DNA of 64,000 nucleotides from Rheinheimera sp. D18 (lineage in GTDB: Bacteria; Pseudomonadota; Gammaproteobacteria; Enterobacterales; Alteromonadaceae), in NCBI RefSeq assembly GCF_004345025.1, contig NZ_CP037745.1, forward strand, positions 496,001 through 560,000, in the 5' to 3' direction. A program made the translations under genes and the position numbers. A model generated the notes under the pieces. The model searched no databases. It saw only the letters and a program-made list of their open reading frames with translations, and was not told where the DNA came from. Below, piece by piece: positions 48,036-58,302 of this stretch (the stretch's first letter is position 1; the number at the start of each line of letters is the position of its first letter).

Positions 48036-48190
48036 AGCCTAAAGCACCTGCAACAAGGGATACACCTAAGCAGTGTAACAGCTTCTACTAACACAGAGAA
48101 TGTTACACCTTGAAAGCGTTAGCATCGGGCACCATATCTAGCGTAATATGCTGATGTTTTAATATTTTAACTTAAAATGGTATTTGGATA

Positions 48191-50911
48191 ATGTTTGGAA
48201 AACTTTTTACCAAATTATTTGGTAGCCGCAACGACCGCTTCTTAAAAAAATTAGAAAAACAAGTACAGCAGATCAATGCGTTAGAGGCAGAGTTCGAAGC
48301 CTTATCCGACGACCAGCTGAAGAGCAAAACGCAAGAGTTTAAGCAACTACTTGCCGATGGCAGCACGCTAGATGATATTCTGCCGCAAGCGTTTGCTACC
48401 GTGCGTGAAGCCAGTAAGCGTGTATTTGGTATGCGCCACTTTGACGTGCAGCTAATGGGCGGTATGGTGCTGCATCAGGGGAAAATCTCTGAAATGCGCA
48501 CCGGTGAAGGTAAAACCCTAACGGCTACGTTACCGGCTTACCTTAACTCACTGAATGGCGGTGGCGTACATGTTATTACCGTAAACGACTACCTTGCCCG
48601 TCGTGATGCACAAACTAACGAACCGTTATTTTCTTTTCTTGGCTTAACCGTTGGCGTAAACGTGCCAGGCATGGCGCACCCAGATAAACAGCAAGCCTAC
48701 GCCGCTGATATTACCTATGGTACTAATAACGAGTTTGGTTTTGACTATCTGCGCGACAACATGGCGTTTTCGCCACAAGAGCGTGTTCAGCGCGATCAAG
48801 CCTTTGCTATTATCGATGAAGTTGACTCAATTTTAATTGACGAAGCGCGTACGCCGTTAATTATTTCTGGTCCAGCTGAAGACAGTTCAGAGCTTTATAA
48901 ACAAATTAACTTATTAGTGCCTCAGCTGGTGCGGCAAGAAAAAGAAGATGAAGAAGGCGCACATGGTGACGGCCATTTCACTTTAGACGAAAAAGCGCGT
49001 CAGGTTTACTTAACCGAGCAAGGTCAAATTAAAGTTGAAGACATGCTGCGCGAGCATGGCTTAATTCAAGAGCATGACACCTTATTCTCCGCCGCCAATA
49101 TTACATTGTTGCACCACGTATATGCCGCATTGCGTGCGCACCAGTTATTTAAGCGTGACGTAGATTACGTCGTAAAAGACGGTGAAATAGTTATTGTTGA
49201 CGAACACACTGGCCGTACTATGGAAGGCCGTCGTTGGTCAGAAGGCTTACACCAAGCGGTTGAAGCCAAAGAAGGCGTAAAAATTCAAAATGAAAACCAA
49301 ACCTTAGCCTCTATTACATTCCAGAATTACTTCAGATTATACGATAAGTTATCTGGTATGACGGGTACGGCAGATACTGAAGCATTTGAATTTCAACAGA
49401 TTTACGGCCTTGAAACCATCGTAGTGCCAACCAATCGGCCCATGGTGCGTAAAGATATGGCTGATCTGGTGTATTTAAATGCTGAAGATAAATACCAAGC
49501 CATTATTGCTGATATTATTCAAACGCGTGATGCCAACCGCCCAGTGCTGGTAGGTACAGCCTCTATTGAAAGTTCAGAGTATCTGTCTAACTTGCTTAAC
49601 AAGGCAAAAATTAAGCACCAAGTATTAAACGCCAAATTCCACGCTAACGAAGCGCAAATTATTGCCAATGCTGGCCAACCAGGTACGGTTACCATTGCTA
49701 CCAACATGGCAGGTCGTGGTACAGATATCGTACTTGGCGGTAGTTTACAGTCAGAACTGGCGGCCTTAGGTGCTGATGCCACAGATGCAGAAAAAGCCAA
49801 AGTAAAAGCCGATTGGCAAGCTCGTCACGATGCGGTAATTGCCGCTGGCGGTTTGCATATTATTGGTACTGAGCGTCATGAGTCACGTCGTATCGACAAC
49901 CAGTTACGTGGTCGTTCTGGCCGGCAGGGCGATCCAGGTTCAAGCCGGTTCTACTTGTCGTTAGACGATGCCTTAATGCGTATTTTTGCTTCAGACCGTA
50001 TGGCTGGCATGATGCGTCGTTTAGGCATGGAAAAAGGCGAAGCTATTGAACACCCTTGGGTAAGTCGTGCCATTGAAAATGCCCAGCGTAAAGTAGAAGC
50101 GCGCAACTTTGATATTCGTAAACAATTACTTGAGTTTGACGACGTAGCTAACGACCAACGTAAAGTCGTATACGAACAACGTAACGAATTACTAGACGCG
50201 ACCGATATTAGCGAAACCATTAGTGCTATTCGCACCGACGTAGTTGATGGCGTACTTAGTCAATATATTCCGCCACAGTCGTTAGATGAAATGTGGGATA
50301 TACCAGGCTTAGAACAGCGCTTAAAAGCAGATTACTTACTCGACTTGCCAATAAGCCAGTGGCTGGCAGACGATAAAAAGCTGTTTGAAGAAAAGCTGCG
50401 TGAACGCATTCAACAAGAAGTTGAGCAAGCTTACGCACTTAAAGAGCAAATGGTTGGCCCAGAAGTACTGCGTCAGTTTGAAAAAGCTATCATGCTTCAA
50501 AGCTTAGACACGCACTGGAAAGAACATTTAGCCGCAATGGACCACCTACGCCAAGGTATTAATTTACGCGGTTATGCGCAGAAAAACCCGAAGCAAGAAT
50601 ATAAACGCGAAGCCTTTGAATTGTTTTCTGCCATGTTAGAAAACCTGAAAATTGACGTAGTGGGTGTATTAGGCCGCGTGCAAGTGCGCGCCGCAGAAGA
50701 TGTAGAAGCCGTTGATGAGCAGCGCCGTAAAGCAGATGCCGTGCCGCATGATTATCAACATGACGAAGCAGAAAGTATTGGTAGCGACCTACCCGCTGAT
50801 ATGTCAGCAGCTACGCCAACATTTCGTGAGCACGACAAAATAGGCCGTAATGATGCTTGCCCCTGTGGTTCGGGCAAAAAGTATAAGCAGTGTCACGGTA
50901 AGTTGGTATAA
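48191..50911 (+). CDS. secA: SecA, preprotein translocase ATPase
   Basis: A 906-residue SecA. Seen: Walker [18 protein letters not shown] (~102), the [15 protein letters not shown] segment (Walker B), [16 protein letters not shown] in the preprotein-binding region, [15 protein letters not shown] and [14 protein letters not shown] in NBD2, and a C-terminal zinc motif [14 protein letters not shown] that binds SecB. It drives proteins through SecYEG. No secM-like arrest peptide gene is visible in the 155 bases upstream, so secA regulation differs from that in E. coli. Confidence 0.98.
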   Translation: MFGKLFTKLFGSRNDRFLKKLEKQVQQINALEAEFEALSDDQLKSKTQEFKQLLADGSTLDDILPQAFATVREASKRVFGMRHFDVQLMGGMVLHQGKISEMRTGEGKTLTATLPAYLNSLNGGGVHVITVNDYLARRDAQTNEPLFSFLGLTVGVNVPGMAHPDKQQAYAADITYGTNNEFGFDYLRDNMAFSPQERVQRDQAFAIIDEVDSILIDEARTPLIISGPAEDSSELYKQINLLVPQLVRQEKEDEEGAHGDGHFTLDEKARQVYLTEQGQIKVEDMLREHGLIQEHDTLFSAANITLLHHVYAALRAHQLFKRDVDYVVKDGEIVIVDEHTGRTMEGRRWSEGLHQAVEAKEGVKIQNENQTLASITFQNYFRLYDKLSGMTGTADTEAFEFQQIYGLETIVVPTNRPMVRKDMADLVYLNAEDKYQAIIADIIQTRDANRPVLVGTASIESSEYLSNLLNKAKIKHQVLNAKFHANEAQIIANAGQPGTVTIATNMAGRGTDIVLGGSLQSELAALGADATDAEKAKVKADWQARHDAVIAAGGLHIIGTERHESRRIDNQLRGRSGRQGDPGSSRFYLSLDDALMRIFASDRMAGMMRRLGMEKGEAIEHPWVSRAIENAQRKVEARNFDIRKQLLEFDDVANDQRKVVYEQRNELLDATDISETISAIRTDVVDGVLSQYIPPQSLDEMWDIPGLEQRLKADYLLDLPISQWLADDKKLFEEKLRERIQQEVEQAYALKEQMVGPEVLRQFEKAIMLQSLDTHWKEHLAAMDHLRQGINLRGYAQKNPKQEYKREAFELFSAMLENLKIDVVGVLGRVQVRAAEDVEAVDEQRRKADAVPHDYQHDEAESIGSDLPADMSAATPTFREHDKIGRNDACPCGSGKKYKQCHGKLV

Positions 50912-50969
50912 GCCAAACTCGCCATAGGGTACATAAAGTCGGCTTCGGCTGCATACTGTTCATTTAAGC

Positions 50970-51070
50970 AAGATCCGGCTTGCTCTAAGCCAACCGTTGA
51001 AGGCAAGGATGCCTGAAGCGAGCCCCCAAGGAAGGGTTCACGGCGTGTTGGTGTGAGCAAGCCGGATCTT
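50970..51070. repeat. Palindromic repeat element, copy 1 (16-bp terminal inverted repeats)
   Basis: Sixteen-base perfect inverted repeats (AAGATCCGGCTTGCTC at 50970 and its complement at 51055-51070) enclose a 69-base core. The reverse complement of the core (AACACGCCGTGAACCC, then CTTGGGGGCTCG, then CAACGGTTGGCTTA) matches copy 2 at 63349-63444 closely, although the terminal arms differ in sequence. It fills most of the secA-mutT gap. Confidence 0.8.
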
Positions 51071-51104
51071 TCGCGTTACTAACTGGCGAGCACGTGCAGA
51101 AACA

Positions 51105-51518
51105 ATGCAAAATACCCCTCAATATAAAGTCATACACGTTGCCGTTGGCGTAATTATGCGCGATAAGCAAATTTTGCTTGCGTTACGTAGCGCTAAACAG
51201 CACCAGGGTGGTAAGTGGGAGTTTCCTGGTGGCAAAGTAGAGCCAAGCGAGAGCGTGCAACAGGCGTTGTTACGCGAGCTACACGAAGAGATCGGCATTA
51301 ACGTAACCGCAAGCTGCGCATTAATGCAGCTTAAGTATAACTACCCAGAAAAAACCGTGCTGTTAGATGTATGGTTAGTAAGCGAATTTACTGGCGAGCC
51401 ACAAGGCCGTGAAGGTCAGCCACTGCGCTGGGTAACGGTGGCAGAGCTTAGTAGTATCGAATTTCCCGATGCCAATCAGCCAATAGTGCAACGCCTTGTG
51501 CAGCAGTTTGGCGTTTAG
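51105..51518 (+). CDS. mutT: MutT, 8-oxo-dGTP diphosphatase
   Basis: A 137-residue Nudix hydrolase. The Nudix box [20 protein letters not shown] with EEIG is complete, preceded by [10 protein letters not shown] as in MutT. It removes 8-oxo-dGTP from the nucleotide pool and prevents A:T to C:G transversions. Gene order secA-mutT-yacG is that of E. coli. Its stop overlaps the convergent yacG stop by four bases. Confidence 0.94.
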   Translation: MQNTPQYKVIHVAVGVIMRDKQILLALRSAKQHQGGKWEFPGGKVEPSESVQQALLRELHEEIGINVTASCALMQLKYNYPEKTVLLDVWLVSEFTGEPQGREGQPLRWVTVAELSSIEFPDANQPIVQRLVQQFGV

Positions 51519-51742
51519 TGTTGAAAAAATTCGTTATCTTGAGCCATAAACTCTTGCTCAAGCTCAGCCAAATATTCTTCTGATAGCTGGTTATCTATCG
51601 CTGTTTTATCGGCAATGCGATGGTTTTCCGCTGCCCAATCGCCTAAGTCTATTAACTTACAGCGCTCCGAGCAAAATGGCCGAAAAGCGGCGTCAGCAGA
51701 CCATACTACATCAATATTACAGGTCGGGCATTTAACTTTCAT
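51515..51742 (-). CDS. yacG: YacG, zinc-finger DNA gyrase inhibitor
   Basis: A 75-residue protein with a four-cysteine zinc motif: CPTC at ~5-8, then [17 protein letters not shown], where the last two Cys lie. YacG binds GyrB and inhibits gyrase in E. coli. The acidic C-terminal tail is typical of the family. It starts 29 bases after zapD stops, in a zapD-yacG transcript. Confidence 0.95.
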   Translation of the reverse strand: MKVKCPTCNIDVVWSADAAFRPFCSERCKLIDLGDWAAENHRIADKTAIDNQLSEEYLAELEQEFMAQDNEFFQH

Positions 51743-51771
51743 TTAGCTACTCCAAATACGTACTACAAGCC

Positions 51772-52518
51772 TTAACAACAAGCTAATGCAAAGTTGATGC
51801 TCTTATCGCTGTTGCAGCGGCCGGTTTCGTCACATAACTGCATAAAACGAATAGCATACCGATACTTGTTACCACTTACTGTTGGGTAAACGCCAGCAGC
51901 TAACGGATAGCGAATACGCAATAATTCGGTCTGTTCAGTGTTACTTTGATAAAAACCATTATTGGCTACAGCATCGGCAAACTGGCCTTTTTCGCGGCAA
52001 AAGCCTAAAACAAATTCTACCGTTTGCTGCAATAAGGCAAACTCATTATACCAGCTCGTCGCCATTTGTTTGCGTTCTGCCAAAGGTAAATTAGACCAGT
52101 AATGCAATTGCGGCACGTCAAAATAACAAGCGCCACCTGGAATAGAAAAGCGTTGCCGCAGCGGCGCGAGAAATTTATCTTCTTTTAAGGTGCCAACAAA
52201 TTTACCGCTGCGTAGCAGTTCACTTTGTAGTCTTACAGCTTGTTGTAATACCAATTTTAGCTTGTCGTCAGAAACCGAAGGGTGGTTCGCCCAAGCTACC
52301 AGCGCATTTTCACAGCGCTCGCAATCTTTAATCAGATCGGGGCGAATATCATTGCGATCAATTACTTCTATTAAATCAAATAGCGTATTAAAAAATGCCT
52401 GCTGCTGCCATTCGCTGTCTAACGGCATCAGGTTATGAAGTTGCGTTAACAAATACTCTAAACGCAGATAGGTACGAAGCTTTTCATTTAACGGATGTTC
52501 GTAAATAAGTTCAGTCAT
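51772..52518 (-). CDS. zapD: ZapD, Z-ring-associated protein
   Basis: A 248-residue all-helical and beta-domain protein of the ZapD (YacF/DUF1342) family. Seen: YEHPLNEKLRTYLRLEYLL at the N-terminus, FFNTLFDLIEVIDRNDIRPDL, and PGGACYFDVPQLHYWSN. ZapD binds the C-terminal peptide of FtsZ and bundles filaments. It lies between coaE and yacG as in E. coli. Confidence 0.95.
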   Translation of the reverse strand: MTELIYEHPLNEKLRTYLRLEYLLTQLHNLMPLDSEWQQQAFFNTLFDLIEVIDRNDIRPDLIKDCERCENALVAWANHPSVSDDKLKLVLQQAVRLQSELLRSGKFVGTLKEDKFLAPLRQRFSIPGGACYFDVPQLHYWSNLPLAERKQMATSWYNEFALLQQTVEFVLGFCREKGQFADAVANNGFYQSNTEQTELLRIRYPLAAGVYPTVSGNKYRYAIRFMQLCDETGRCNSDKSINFALACC

Positions 52519-52563
52519 GTGTCTGTCGTTTACGCCTGTTGTGACAGCTCACTGCATACTTAG

Positions 52564-53172
52564 TTACGGTATTGCTGCCGCCTGCTGCAAATATTGCTGA
52601 TGCAAGCGACTAACTTTGGCGACTAAATCAGAGATACTGCTGTCATTGGTAATTATATCGTCGGCCAGTTTTAGCCGTTCGCTACGCGATATCTGCGCTG
52701 CCATTATCGCCTTTATTTGCTGCTCGTCGGCTTTATCCCTAGCCATGGCACGGCTTAACTGCAAGCTTTCGGGTAAATCTATTACTAATACCCGTTGTAC
52801 ATACTGGTTAAGCTTATTTTCTAACAGTAACGGTGCAACTAATAACGCATAAGGAGATGTTAGTTTCTTTAATTGTAATAGCAATGTTTGCCGTATTGCT
52901 GGGTGTAATAATTGTTCAAGCCACATTTTATCGCTGGCACAGCTAAACACCCTCTGACGCAGCTCGGCTCTATTAAGTTCACCGCTAGTAAGTAATATAC
53001 CTTCGCCAAAGTATTGCGTTATAGCCTGCAAGCAGAGCGTGCCAGGCATAACAACTTCTCGGGCTACGATATCGGCATCAACATGTTGTACGCCTAACGC
53101 AGAAAACAACTCGGTTATCGTCGTTTTGCCACAACCAATGCCACCAGTAAGACCAACAATAAAACCAGACAC
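52564..53172 (-). CDS. coaE: CoaE, dephospho-CoA kinase
   Basis: A 202-residue P-loop kinase. Seen: VGLTGGIGCGKTTI (Walker A, ~7-20), VDADIVAREVV, and VAPLLLENKLNQYV, the CoaE set. It phosphorylates dephospho-CoA at the 3'-hydroxyl, the last CoA step. It follows pilD by 16 bases on the same strand, so it is probably the distal gene of the pilus operon. Confidence 0.96.
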   Translation of the reverse strand: MSGFIVGLTGGIGCGKTTITELFSALGVQHVDADIVAREVVMPGTLCLQAITQYFGEGILLTSGELNRAELRQRVFSCASDKMWLEQLLHPAIRQTLLLQLKKLTSPYALLVAPLLLENKLNQYVQRVLVIDLPESLQLSRAMARDKADEQQIKAIMAAQISRSERLKLADDIITNDSSISDLVAKVSRLHQQYLQQAAAIP

Positions 53173-53188
53173 TACAAGCCCCCCGACA

Positions 53189-54067
53189 CTACAAATTTAA
53201 ATAGCGTAAGTAGGCATTGGTTAATTGCTCGCCCCATAACATGGCTATCCAGCCTGCCGCTGCAATATAAGGCCCAAACGGAATAGGTGTGCTTCTATCC
53301 TTGTCTTGCACACTAAGCAGCGTAATACCAACCACCGCACCCACTAAAGACGACAGTAAAATAATCAGCGGCAACTGCTGCCAGCCCAGTAAGGCGCCAA
53401 ATATGGCCAGTAATTTAAAGTCGCCATAACCCATGCCTTCTTTGCCGGTTAATAACTTAAATAACCAATACACCGACCATAAGCTAAGGTAGCCCGCAGC
53501 GGCGCCGACCATAGCTTGTGCTGGATTAACAAAAGCTGAATCGCTAAGGCTAAATAACAACGCAAACCAGAGTAAGGGTAGGGTAATTTGATCGGGTAGC
53601 AACATCTTATCAATGTCGATAAAAGTCAGCGTAATTAACGCCCAGGTAATAACAATAAATACTATAGCGGCAATACCAAAGCCTAGCTGCCAGGCTACTA
53701 CGGCCGACATTACCGCCGTTAATAATTCTACTAACGGGTAACGTGCGCTAATGCTGGTGCGGCAATTACGGCATTTGCCTTTTAATAGCAACCAGCTAAG
53801 CACAGGTATATTATCACGCGCCTGAACCATAGCATTACAGCTTGGGCAAGCCGAGCGTGGCGTTGCTAGGTTAAATTTTGCCGGTGCTTGTGCTGTGCCA
53901 TCAGGGCTAAAGTACGCCTGATATTCCTGCCGCCAGTCGTTTTCCATCATTTTTGGTAGGCGATAAATAACGACATTTAAAAAGCTGCCAATGATTAAAC
54001 CTAAAATTACGGCAATAACAATAAATAATACTGGAAAAGCAACTAACGCTTCGGTAACTGACGACAT
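53189..54067 (-). CDS. pilD: PilD, prepilin peptidase and N-methyltransferase
   Basis: A 292-residue inner-membrane aspartic protease. Seen: FLNVVIYRLPKMMEND in the N-terminal domain, the zinc-binding CPSC...CRNC pairs, the first catalytic Asp in FIDIDKMLLPDQIT and the second in GYGDFKL. It cleaves prepilin leaders before Phe and methylates the new N-terminus, so it should process both pilins encoded 5 kb away. It overlaps the pilC stop by one base (TAATG). Confidence 0.96.
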   Translation of the reverse strand: MSSVTEALVAFPVLFIVIAVILGLIIGSFLNVVIYRLPKMMENDWRQEYQAYFSPDGTAQAPAKFNLATPRSACPSCNAMVQARDNIPVLSWLLLKGKCRNCRTSISARYPLVELLTAVMSAVVAWQLGFGIAAIVFIVITWALITLTFIDIDKMLLPDQITLPLLWFALLFSLSDSAFVNPAQAMVGAAAGYLSLWSVYWLFKLLTGKEGMGYGDFKLLAIFGALLGWQQLPLIILLSSLVGAVVGITLLSVQDKDRSTPIPFGPYIAAAGWIAMLWGEQLTNAYLRYLNL

Positions 54068-55296
54068 TATATAATAGATCCCATCTGGAAAATGGGTAGG
54101 TACATGGCAATAATTAAACCGCCTATTAATACACCCAATACCGCCATAATTAGTGGCTCTAACAACGCCGTTAAACCGTCAACTGCATCGTCAACTTCTT
54201 GCTCATAAATATTAGCGACCTTAGCCAGCATGCTATCAAGCGCACCGGACTCTTCACCAATTGATACCATTTGCACCACCATTTCTGGAAACTGGTCGGT
54301 TTGCTTCATAGCCAAATGCATCTGGTTACCTACTGAGACCTCTTCGCGAATAAACAAAATGGCATTTTTATACACTTCATTACCCGCTGCGCCAGCAGCA
54401 GATTCCAGCGCTTCAATTAGCGGCACACCGGCAGCAAAGGTGGTGGAAAGGGTACGCGCATAACGTGCTACCGCGGCTTTATTTAAAATACTACCAATAA
54501 CCGGTAGTTTAATAATGCGGCCATCTGCCCAAGTTCTAAACGTTAAATTATTAGCGTAAGTTTTTTTTACGATATAACCAAAAGCAAATATTGCAGCTAA
54601 TACTAGCCACCAATACTCTTGCATAAACTCTGATATGCCCAACACAAATAAAGTAAAGGCAGGCAGTTCTGCGCCAAAACCAGCAAAAATTTCGGCAAAT
54701 TGCGGCACGACAAAAATAAGCAAAATAGAGGTGACTATGGCCGATACTACGAGTACCGCAATAGGGTAAAACATAGCTTTTTTAATTTTCGATTTAAGTG
54801 CTTCGGCTTTTTCTTTATAAATAGCCAGTCGGTCAAAAATTTGGTCTAACGAGCCTGATGCTTCGCCCGACTTTACTAGGTCGCAATATAAATCATCAAA
54901 ATACTTAGGGTGTTCGCGCAATGTTTCTGATAATGGTAAACCGGCTTGCACTTTTACCGAGATTTTCTGCATTAAGGTACGTAAACTTTTATTATCTGCG
55001 CCATTAGCAATAAGATCTATCGACTGCACTAATGGCACCCCAGCACCTAGCATGGTGGCTAACTGCCGAGTAAAAATTGCGATATCTAAAGCGGTAATTT
55101 TTTTACCGTCGCCAAACAGTGATTTAGGTTTGCGCTTTACGCCCGATGGCGTAATACCTTGCTGGCGCAGCAATGCCTTAGCTTCCGCTATGCTAGTGCC
55201 TTTTATTTCACCATCAACTTTGCTGCCGCGGCGGTTTACACCTTTATATTTAAATACTTCCAGCTCTTTTATTTTAAGTTGTTGTGCCTGAGCCAT
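54067..55296 (-). CDS. pilC: PilC, type IV pilus inner-membrane platform protein
   Basis: A 409-residue GspF/PilC protein. Two homologous cytoplasmic helical domains (IFTRQLATMLGAGVPLVQS; YARTLSTTFAAGVPLIEALE) alternate with three membrane helices, the last at the C-terminus (LIMAVLGVLIGGLIIAMYLPIF). It forms the platform on which PilB drives pilin assembly. It lies 80 bases downstream of pilB. Confidence 0.97.
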   Translation of the reverse strand: MAQAQQLKIKELEVFKYKGVNRRGSKVDGEIKGTSIAEAKALLRQQGITPSGVKRKPKSLFGDGKKITALDIAIFTRQLATMLGAGVPLVQSIDLIANGADNKSLRTLMQKISVKVQAGLPLSETLREHPKYFDDLYCDLVKSGEASGSLDQIFDRLAIYKEKAEALKSKIKKAMFYPIAVLVVSAIVTSILLIFVVPQFAEIFAGFGAELPAFTLFVLGISEFMQEYWWLVLAAIFAFGYIVKKTYANNLTFRTWADGRIIKLPVIGSILNKAAVARYARTLSTTFAAGVPLIEALESAAGAAGNEVYKNAILFIREEVSVGNQMHLAMKQTDQFPEMVVQMVSIGEESGALDSMLAKVANIYEQEVDDAVDGLTALLEPLIMAVLGVLIGGLIIAMYLPIFQMGSII

Positions 55297-55376
55297 AGTG
55301 GTTTCCTGTTACTGTGCCTTGTTAGCACCTAGTTTATTTATTTATATCATTTTATGTAAGCTAGGTGTAACTATGT

Positions 55377-57068
55377 TTAGCCTTTGGTTACGCGATTAAT
55401 CTCTGCCAAGCTGGTTAGGCCAGCCGCGGCTTTAATTAAGCCCGATTGGCGCAAATTATTAACCCCATCGGTTTGGGCCTGCGCGGCAATATCTAACGAG
55501 TTACCGCCTTGCATAATAATATCCGCCATTTTCGGGCTAATGGGCATTACTTCATATATACCCACCCGGCCTTTATAGCCATTGGTGCAATATTCGCAGC
55601 CTACCGGCTTAAATATTTTTACGCTGGGCAACTGCTGGGCAGTAAAACCTTGTTTTAATAACTCTGCCTCTGGTAGCACTTCTTGCTGTTTGCATTGGCT
55701 ACATAAACGCCGCGCTAGGCGCTGGGCAATAATAAGCGATACCGAGCTGGCTACGTTATACGAGGGTACACCCATGTTAAGTAAGCGAGTTAGGGTTTCC
55801 GGTGCCGAGTTAGTGTGCAAGGTTGATAATACCAAGTGGCCGGTTTGTGCCGCTTTAATTGCTATTTCGGCGGTTTCTAAATCTCGAATTTCACCCACCA
55901 TTACCACGTCAGGGTCTTGGCGCAAAAACGCTTTTAAGGCCGTAGCAAAGGTTAAGCCAGCACGCGGGTTTACCTGCACTTGGTTAACGCCGGCTAAGTT
56001 AATTTCTACCGGGTCTTCCGCAGTAGAAATATTGGTTTCGCTGGTATTTAAAATGGCTAAGCCGGTATACAGCGATACGGTTTTACCTGAACCGGTAGGG
56101 CCGGTTACTAAAATCATACCTTGCGGTTGGGCTAGCGCGTCTAGGTACAGTTTTTTCTGGTGTTCTTCATAGCCCAACACATCAATGCCTAGCATGGCGC
56201 TGTCAGAGTCGAGAATACGCATTACTATTTTTTCGCCCCACAAGGTGGGTAAGCTACTGACACGAAAGTCGATAGACTTCTTTGCCGATAGTTTTAGCTT
56301 AATTCGGCCATCTTGCGGTACCCGTTTTTCCGCAATATCTAAGCGCGCCATTACTTTTAACCGCGCCGATAAGCGAGTAGACAACAATACCGGTGGGCTG
56401 GCTATTTCATGCAAAATGCCGTCGATACGAAAGCGAATACGGTAGGTTTTTTCGTAGGGTTCAAAGTGTAAATCTGACGCGCCCTTACGAATAGCGTCTA
56501 ACAGCATTTTATTAATAAAGGCGACAATCGGCTGGTCGTCTTTATCTGGCTGCGCGCCGTCGTCTTCCTCTATTTGCTCAATACCTAACGAGCCTAAATC
56601 CCAATCGGCATCGGTAAAGTCGCCGCCTAAATTGCCGTCAAACAGCTTGTCTATTAGCGCTTGCAGTTTTTTAAAATCAACCACAATAACTTCAGCATTT
56701 AAACCGGTGTTAAATTCAAAATCTTCAATGGTTTGAATGTCGGTTGGGTCAACCACCGCTAAATACATACTGCGGCCACGTTTACCCAATGGCAGCATAT
56801 TGGTTTTGCGAATTAGCTTTTCGTTACGTAAATCTTCTGGCACGTAGGCCATATCAAAATGGTCTAAATCTAGGCTAATGGCGTGGCCAATACCACTAGC
56901 GGCGCTGGCTAACTCTTCTGCGCTAATCAGCTTTTCGTTAATTAGTAATTCAGGCAGATTTTTAAACTGGCTGCCTTTTTCGTTGACAATTTTCGTGGCT
57001 TTATCGCCATCAATAATTCGTAGCTGTACTAAGCGCCTAAATAACGTAGATGTAGTGGTTACGGCCAT
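55377..57068 (-). CDS. pilB: PilB, type IV pilus assembly ATPase
   Basis: A 563-residue hexameric ATPase. N-terminal GspE-N domain (~5-150), then Walker [13 protein letters not shown], the Asp box (TAEDPVE), Walker B ([13 protein letters not shown]), the His box [14 protein letters not shown], and four cysteines (CSQCKQQ...CEYCTNG) that bind zinc in this family. It powers pilus extension. It is separated from the pilin genes by the toxin-antitoxin pair and repeats. Confidence 0.97.
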   Translation of the reverse strand: MAVTTTSTLFRRLVQLRIIDGDKATKIVNEKGSQFKNLPELLINEKLISAEELASAASGIGHAISLDLDHFDMAYVPEDLRNEKLIRKTNMLPLGKRGRSMYLAVVDPTDIQTIEDFEFNTGLNAEVIVVDFKKLQALIDKLFDGNLGGDFTDADWDLGSLGIEQIEEDDGAQPDKDDQPIVAFINKMLLDAIRKGASDLHFEPYEKTYRIRFRIDGILHEIASPPVLLSTRLSARLKVMARLDIAEKRVPQDGRIKLKLSAKKSIDFRVSSLPTLWGEKIVMRILDSDSAMLGIDVLGYEEHQKKLYLDALAQPQGMILVTGPTGSGKTVSLYTGLAILNTSETNISTAEDPVEINLAGVNQVQVNPRAGLTFATALKAFLRQDPDVVMVGEIRDLETAEIAIKAAQTGHLVLSTLHTNSAPETLTRLLNMGVPSYNVASSVSLIIAQRLARRLCSQCKQQEVLPEAELLKQGFTAQQLPSVKIFKPVGCEYCTNGYKGRVGIYEVMPISPKMADIIMQGGNSLDIAAQAQTDGVNNLRQSGLIKAAAGLTSLAEINRVTKG

Positions 57069-57402
57069 TAAATAAACACATCCTAATTAGTGCTAATTAC
57101 ACTGAGTATAGTCAGTTGATTATGCCAGTAAATGCCGGTTATTCAAGTTTTAACCCGAGTGTTGCAGCTTAACAGTTAGTAAGTAAAAAAAGCAGTTTGT
57201 ATTTACGCAAGGCTAATTTAATTAAGCAATACAAGAAAAGTCAGAATAACACCGTTAGCGGGCTTATTTACCCTTGGACCAAGCCCGCGCCGAAATACGT
57301 TACGCCACGTATAAAGCTTGGCTGCTTGGTAGCGCGCACTTTAAACGGCCAAAGCTGCCTGTGTCGCCCAGTAGAAAAACGCGCAGCGAGTAGTGAGTAG
57401 TT

Positions 57403-57437
57403 AACAACTGAACAAACAACTGAACAAACAACTGAAC
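57403..57437. repeat. 12-base tandem repeat, three copies
   Basis: Unit AAACAACTGAAC repeated almost three times with perfect identity (the first copy lacks one A), followed directly by AACTGG leading into the REP-like sequence. Confidence 0.85.
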
Positions 57438-57440
57438 AAC

Positions 57441-57464
57441 TGGATCTGACCCTGACCCCGAAGG
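57441..57464 (+). repeat. REP-like repeat copy A
   Basis: TGGATCTGACCCTGACCCCGAAGG: same core as copies B-D but with CTGACCC duplicated internally. Followed by repeated GAAGGTT units. Confidence 0.7.
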
Positions 57465-57488
57465 TTCGAAGGTTGCGAAGGTTGAAGG

Positions 57489-57776
57489 TTAATTGAGTGC
57501 TGCAAGTACATGTTTAGGGTCACGCTCAATGGCTCGCAACAATGCTTTTGCTGGGCCGGTTGGTTCTCTACGGCCTTGTTCCCAATTACGTAAAGTACCC
57601 AACTGAACATCAATTAGGTCAGCAAAAGCAGCTTGACTTAGATTCGTACGCTGACGTATTTCTTTAACTTTAATAGCGGCAATAAAGGTTTCACGACAAG
57701 GCTGGCGTTCACCACGAACAATTTCATCCATTTGCTGCACACTTTCTAGAAGCTCATTAAACAAGTTGTCGTTCAT
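57489..57776 (-). CDS. NadS/HigA-like antitoxin (helix-turn-helix)
   Basis: A 95-residue DNA-binding protein. Residues ~38-90 are an XRE-type helix-turn-helix (LSQAAFADLIDVQLGTLRNWEQGRREPTGPA, as two helices and a turn), and the N-terminal ~35 residues should bind the toxin. The form matches the NadS family of HigA-type antitoxins. The start is one base after the toxin stop (TAG-C-ATG), so toxin and antitoxin are coupled with the toxin gene first. It likely represses its own operon. Its stop abuts REP-like sequence. Confidence 0.88.
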   Translation of the reverse strand: MNDNLFNELLESVQQMDEIVRGERQPCRETFIAAIKVKEIRQRTNLSQAAFADLIDVQLGTLRNWEQGRREPTGPAKALLRAIERDPKHVLAALN

Positions 57777-57777
57777 G

Positions 57778-58095
57778 CTACCACCTCTCGATTATATCTT
57801 TTAATAATTTCAGCTGTTTATCGGTTAAAGTAGTTTGTTCGCTCTTTGGGTATATTAACAATAGTCGTATATGACTGTTGGGCTGTACGTAATAGTAAAT
57901 TACTCGGACTCCACCGCTTTTGCCCTGACTTTCAGAGCCCCAGCGAACTTTACGTAAACCTCCGCTGCCTTTTATTACTTTTCCAGCTTCTGGCTGATTT
58001 ACCAAAAATTGTTGAAATTTACGATATTCATCGTCAGGTATCAAGGCTTTAAGGTGTTTGGTGAAAATGGTTGTTTCAACAAATATCACAAACAT
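57778..58095 (-). CDS. RelE/HigB-type mRNA interferase toxin
   Basis: A 105-residue basic toxin of the RelE/HigB superfamily. Seen: MFVIFVETTIFTK at the start, LRKVRWGSESQGKSGGVRVIYYY, split by a turn, and LLLIYPKSEQTTLTDKQLKLL at the end, the pattern of HigB-2 toxins that cleave mRNA on the ribosome. The open frame extends to 58158, but ATG 58095 gives the family's usual N-terminus and length. It is cotranscribed with the antitoxin. Three REP-like copies lie upstream. Confidence 0.88.
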   Translation of the reverse strand: MFVIFVETTIFTKHLKALIPDDEYRKFQQFLVNQPEAGKVIKGSGGLRKVRWGSESQGKSGGVRVIYYYVQPNSHIRLLLIYPKSEQTTLTDKQLKLLKDIIERW

Positions 58096-58198
58096 TCTCA
58101 GACGCTGCGCCAATGGCGTACTTGATGTCATTATGCGGTAAAGAAATACCGTCGTCAATTCGAAAAAAATGCTGATTCTGATTATAACAATTTAACAC

Positions 58199-58217
58199 TT
58201 GGATCTGACCCCGAAGG
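58199..58217 (+). repeat. REP-like repeat copy B
   Basis: TTGGATCTGACCCCGAAGG, upstream of the toxin gene. Identical over 19 bases to copies C and D. Confidence 0.75.
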
Positions 58218-58302
58218 CTGTTTAAACAACAGATAGCGGCGCAACTCAGCAGGCCGGTGTCACCCCGCAAGACAGTGCAGCAGTAGCAGCAGGACGATGA
58301 CT

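Larger units (their letters stand above)
57069..57488. other. 420-base gene-free stretch between pilB and the antitoxin
   Basis: No supported gene. The first part (57069-57400) is undistinguished; a 67-codon open frame at 57197-57400 has no recognisable motif. The end holds a 12-base tandem repeat and a REP-like copy followed by four GAAGGTT units up to the antitoxin stop codon. Confidence 0.6.

Noticed and set aside
55582..56172. 196-codon open frame antisense to pilB
   Set aside because: Entirely inside pilB, no motif, composition typical of a reverse-complement shadow of a conserved ATPase.
57197..57400. 67-codon open frame between pilB and the antitoxin gene
   Set aside because: No recognisable domain or convincing ribosome site; kept only as part of the gene-free stretch.
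57403..57437. Tandem repeat considered as a CRISPR array
   Set aside because: The 12-base units are directly adjacent without spacers and are far too short.
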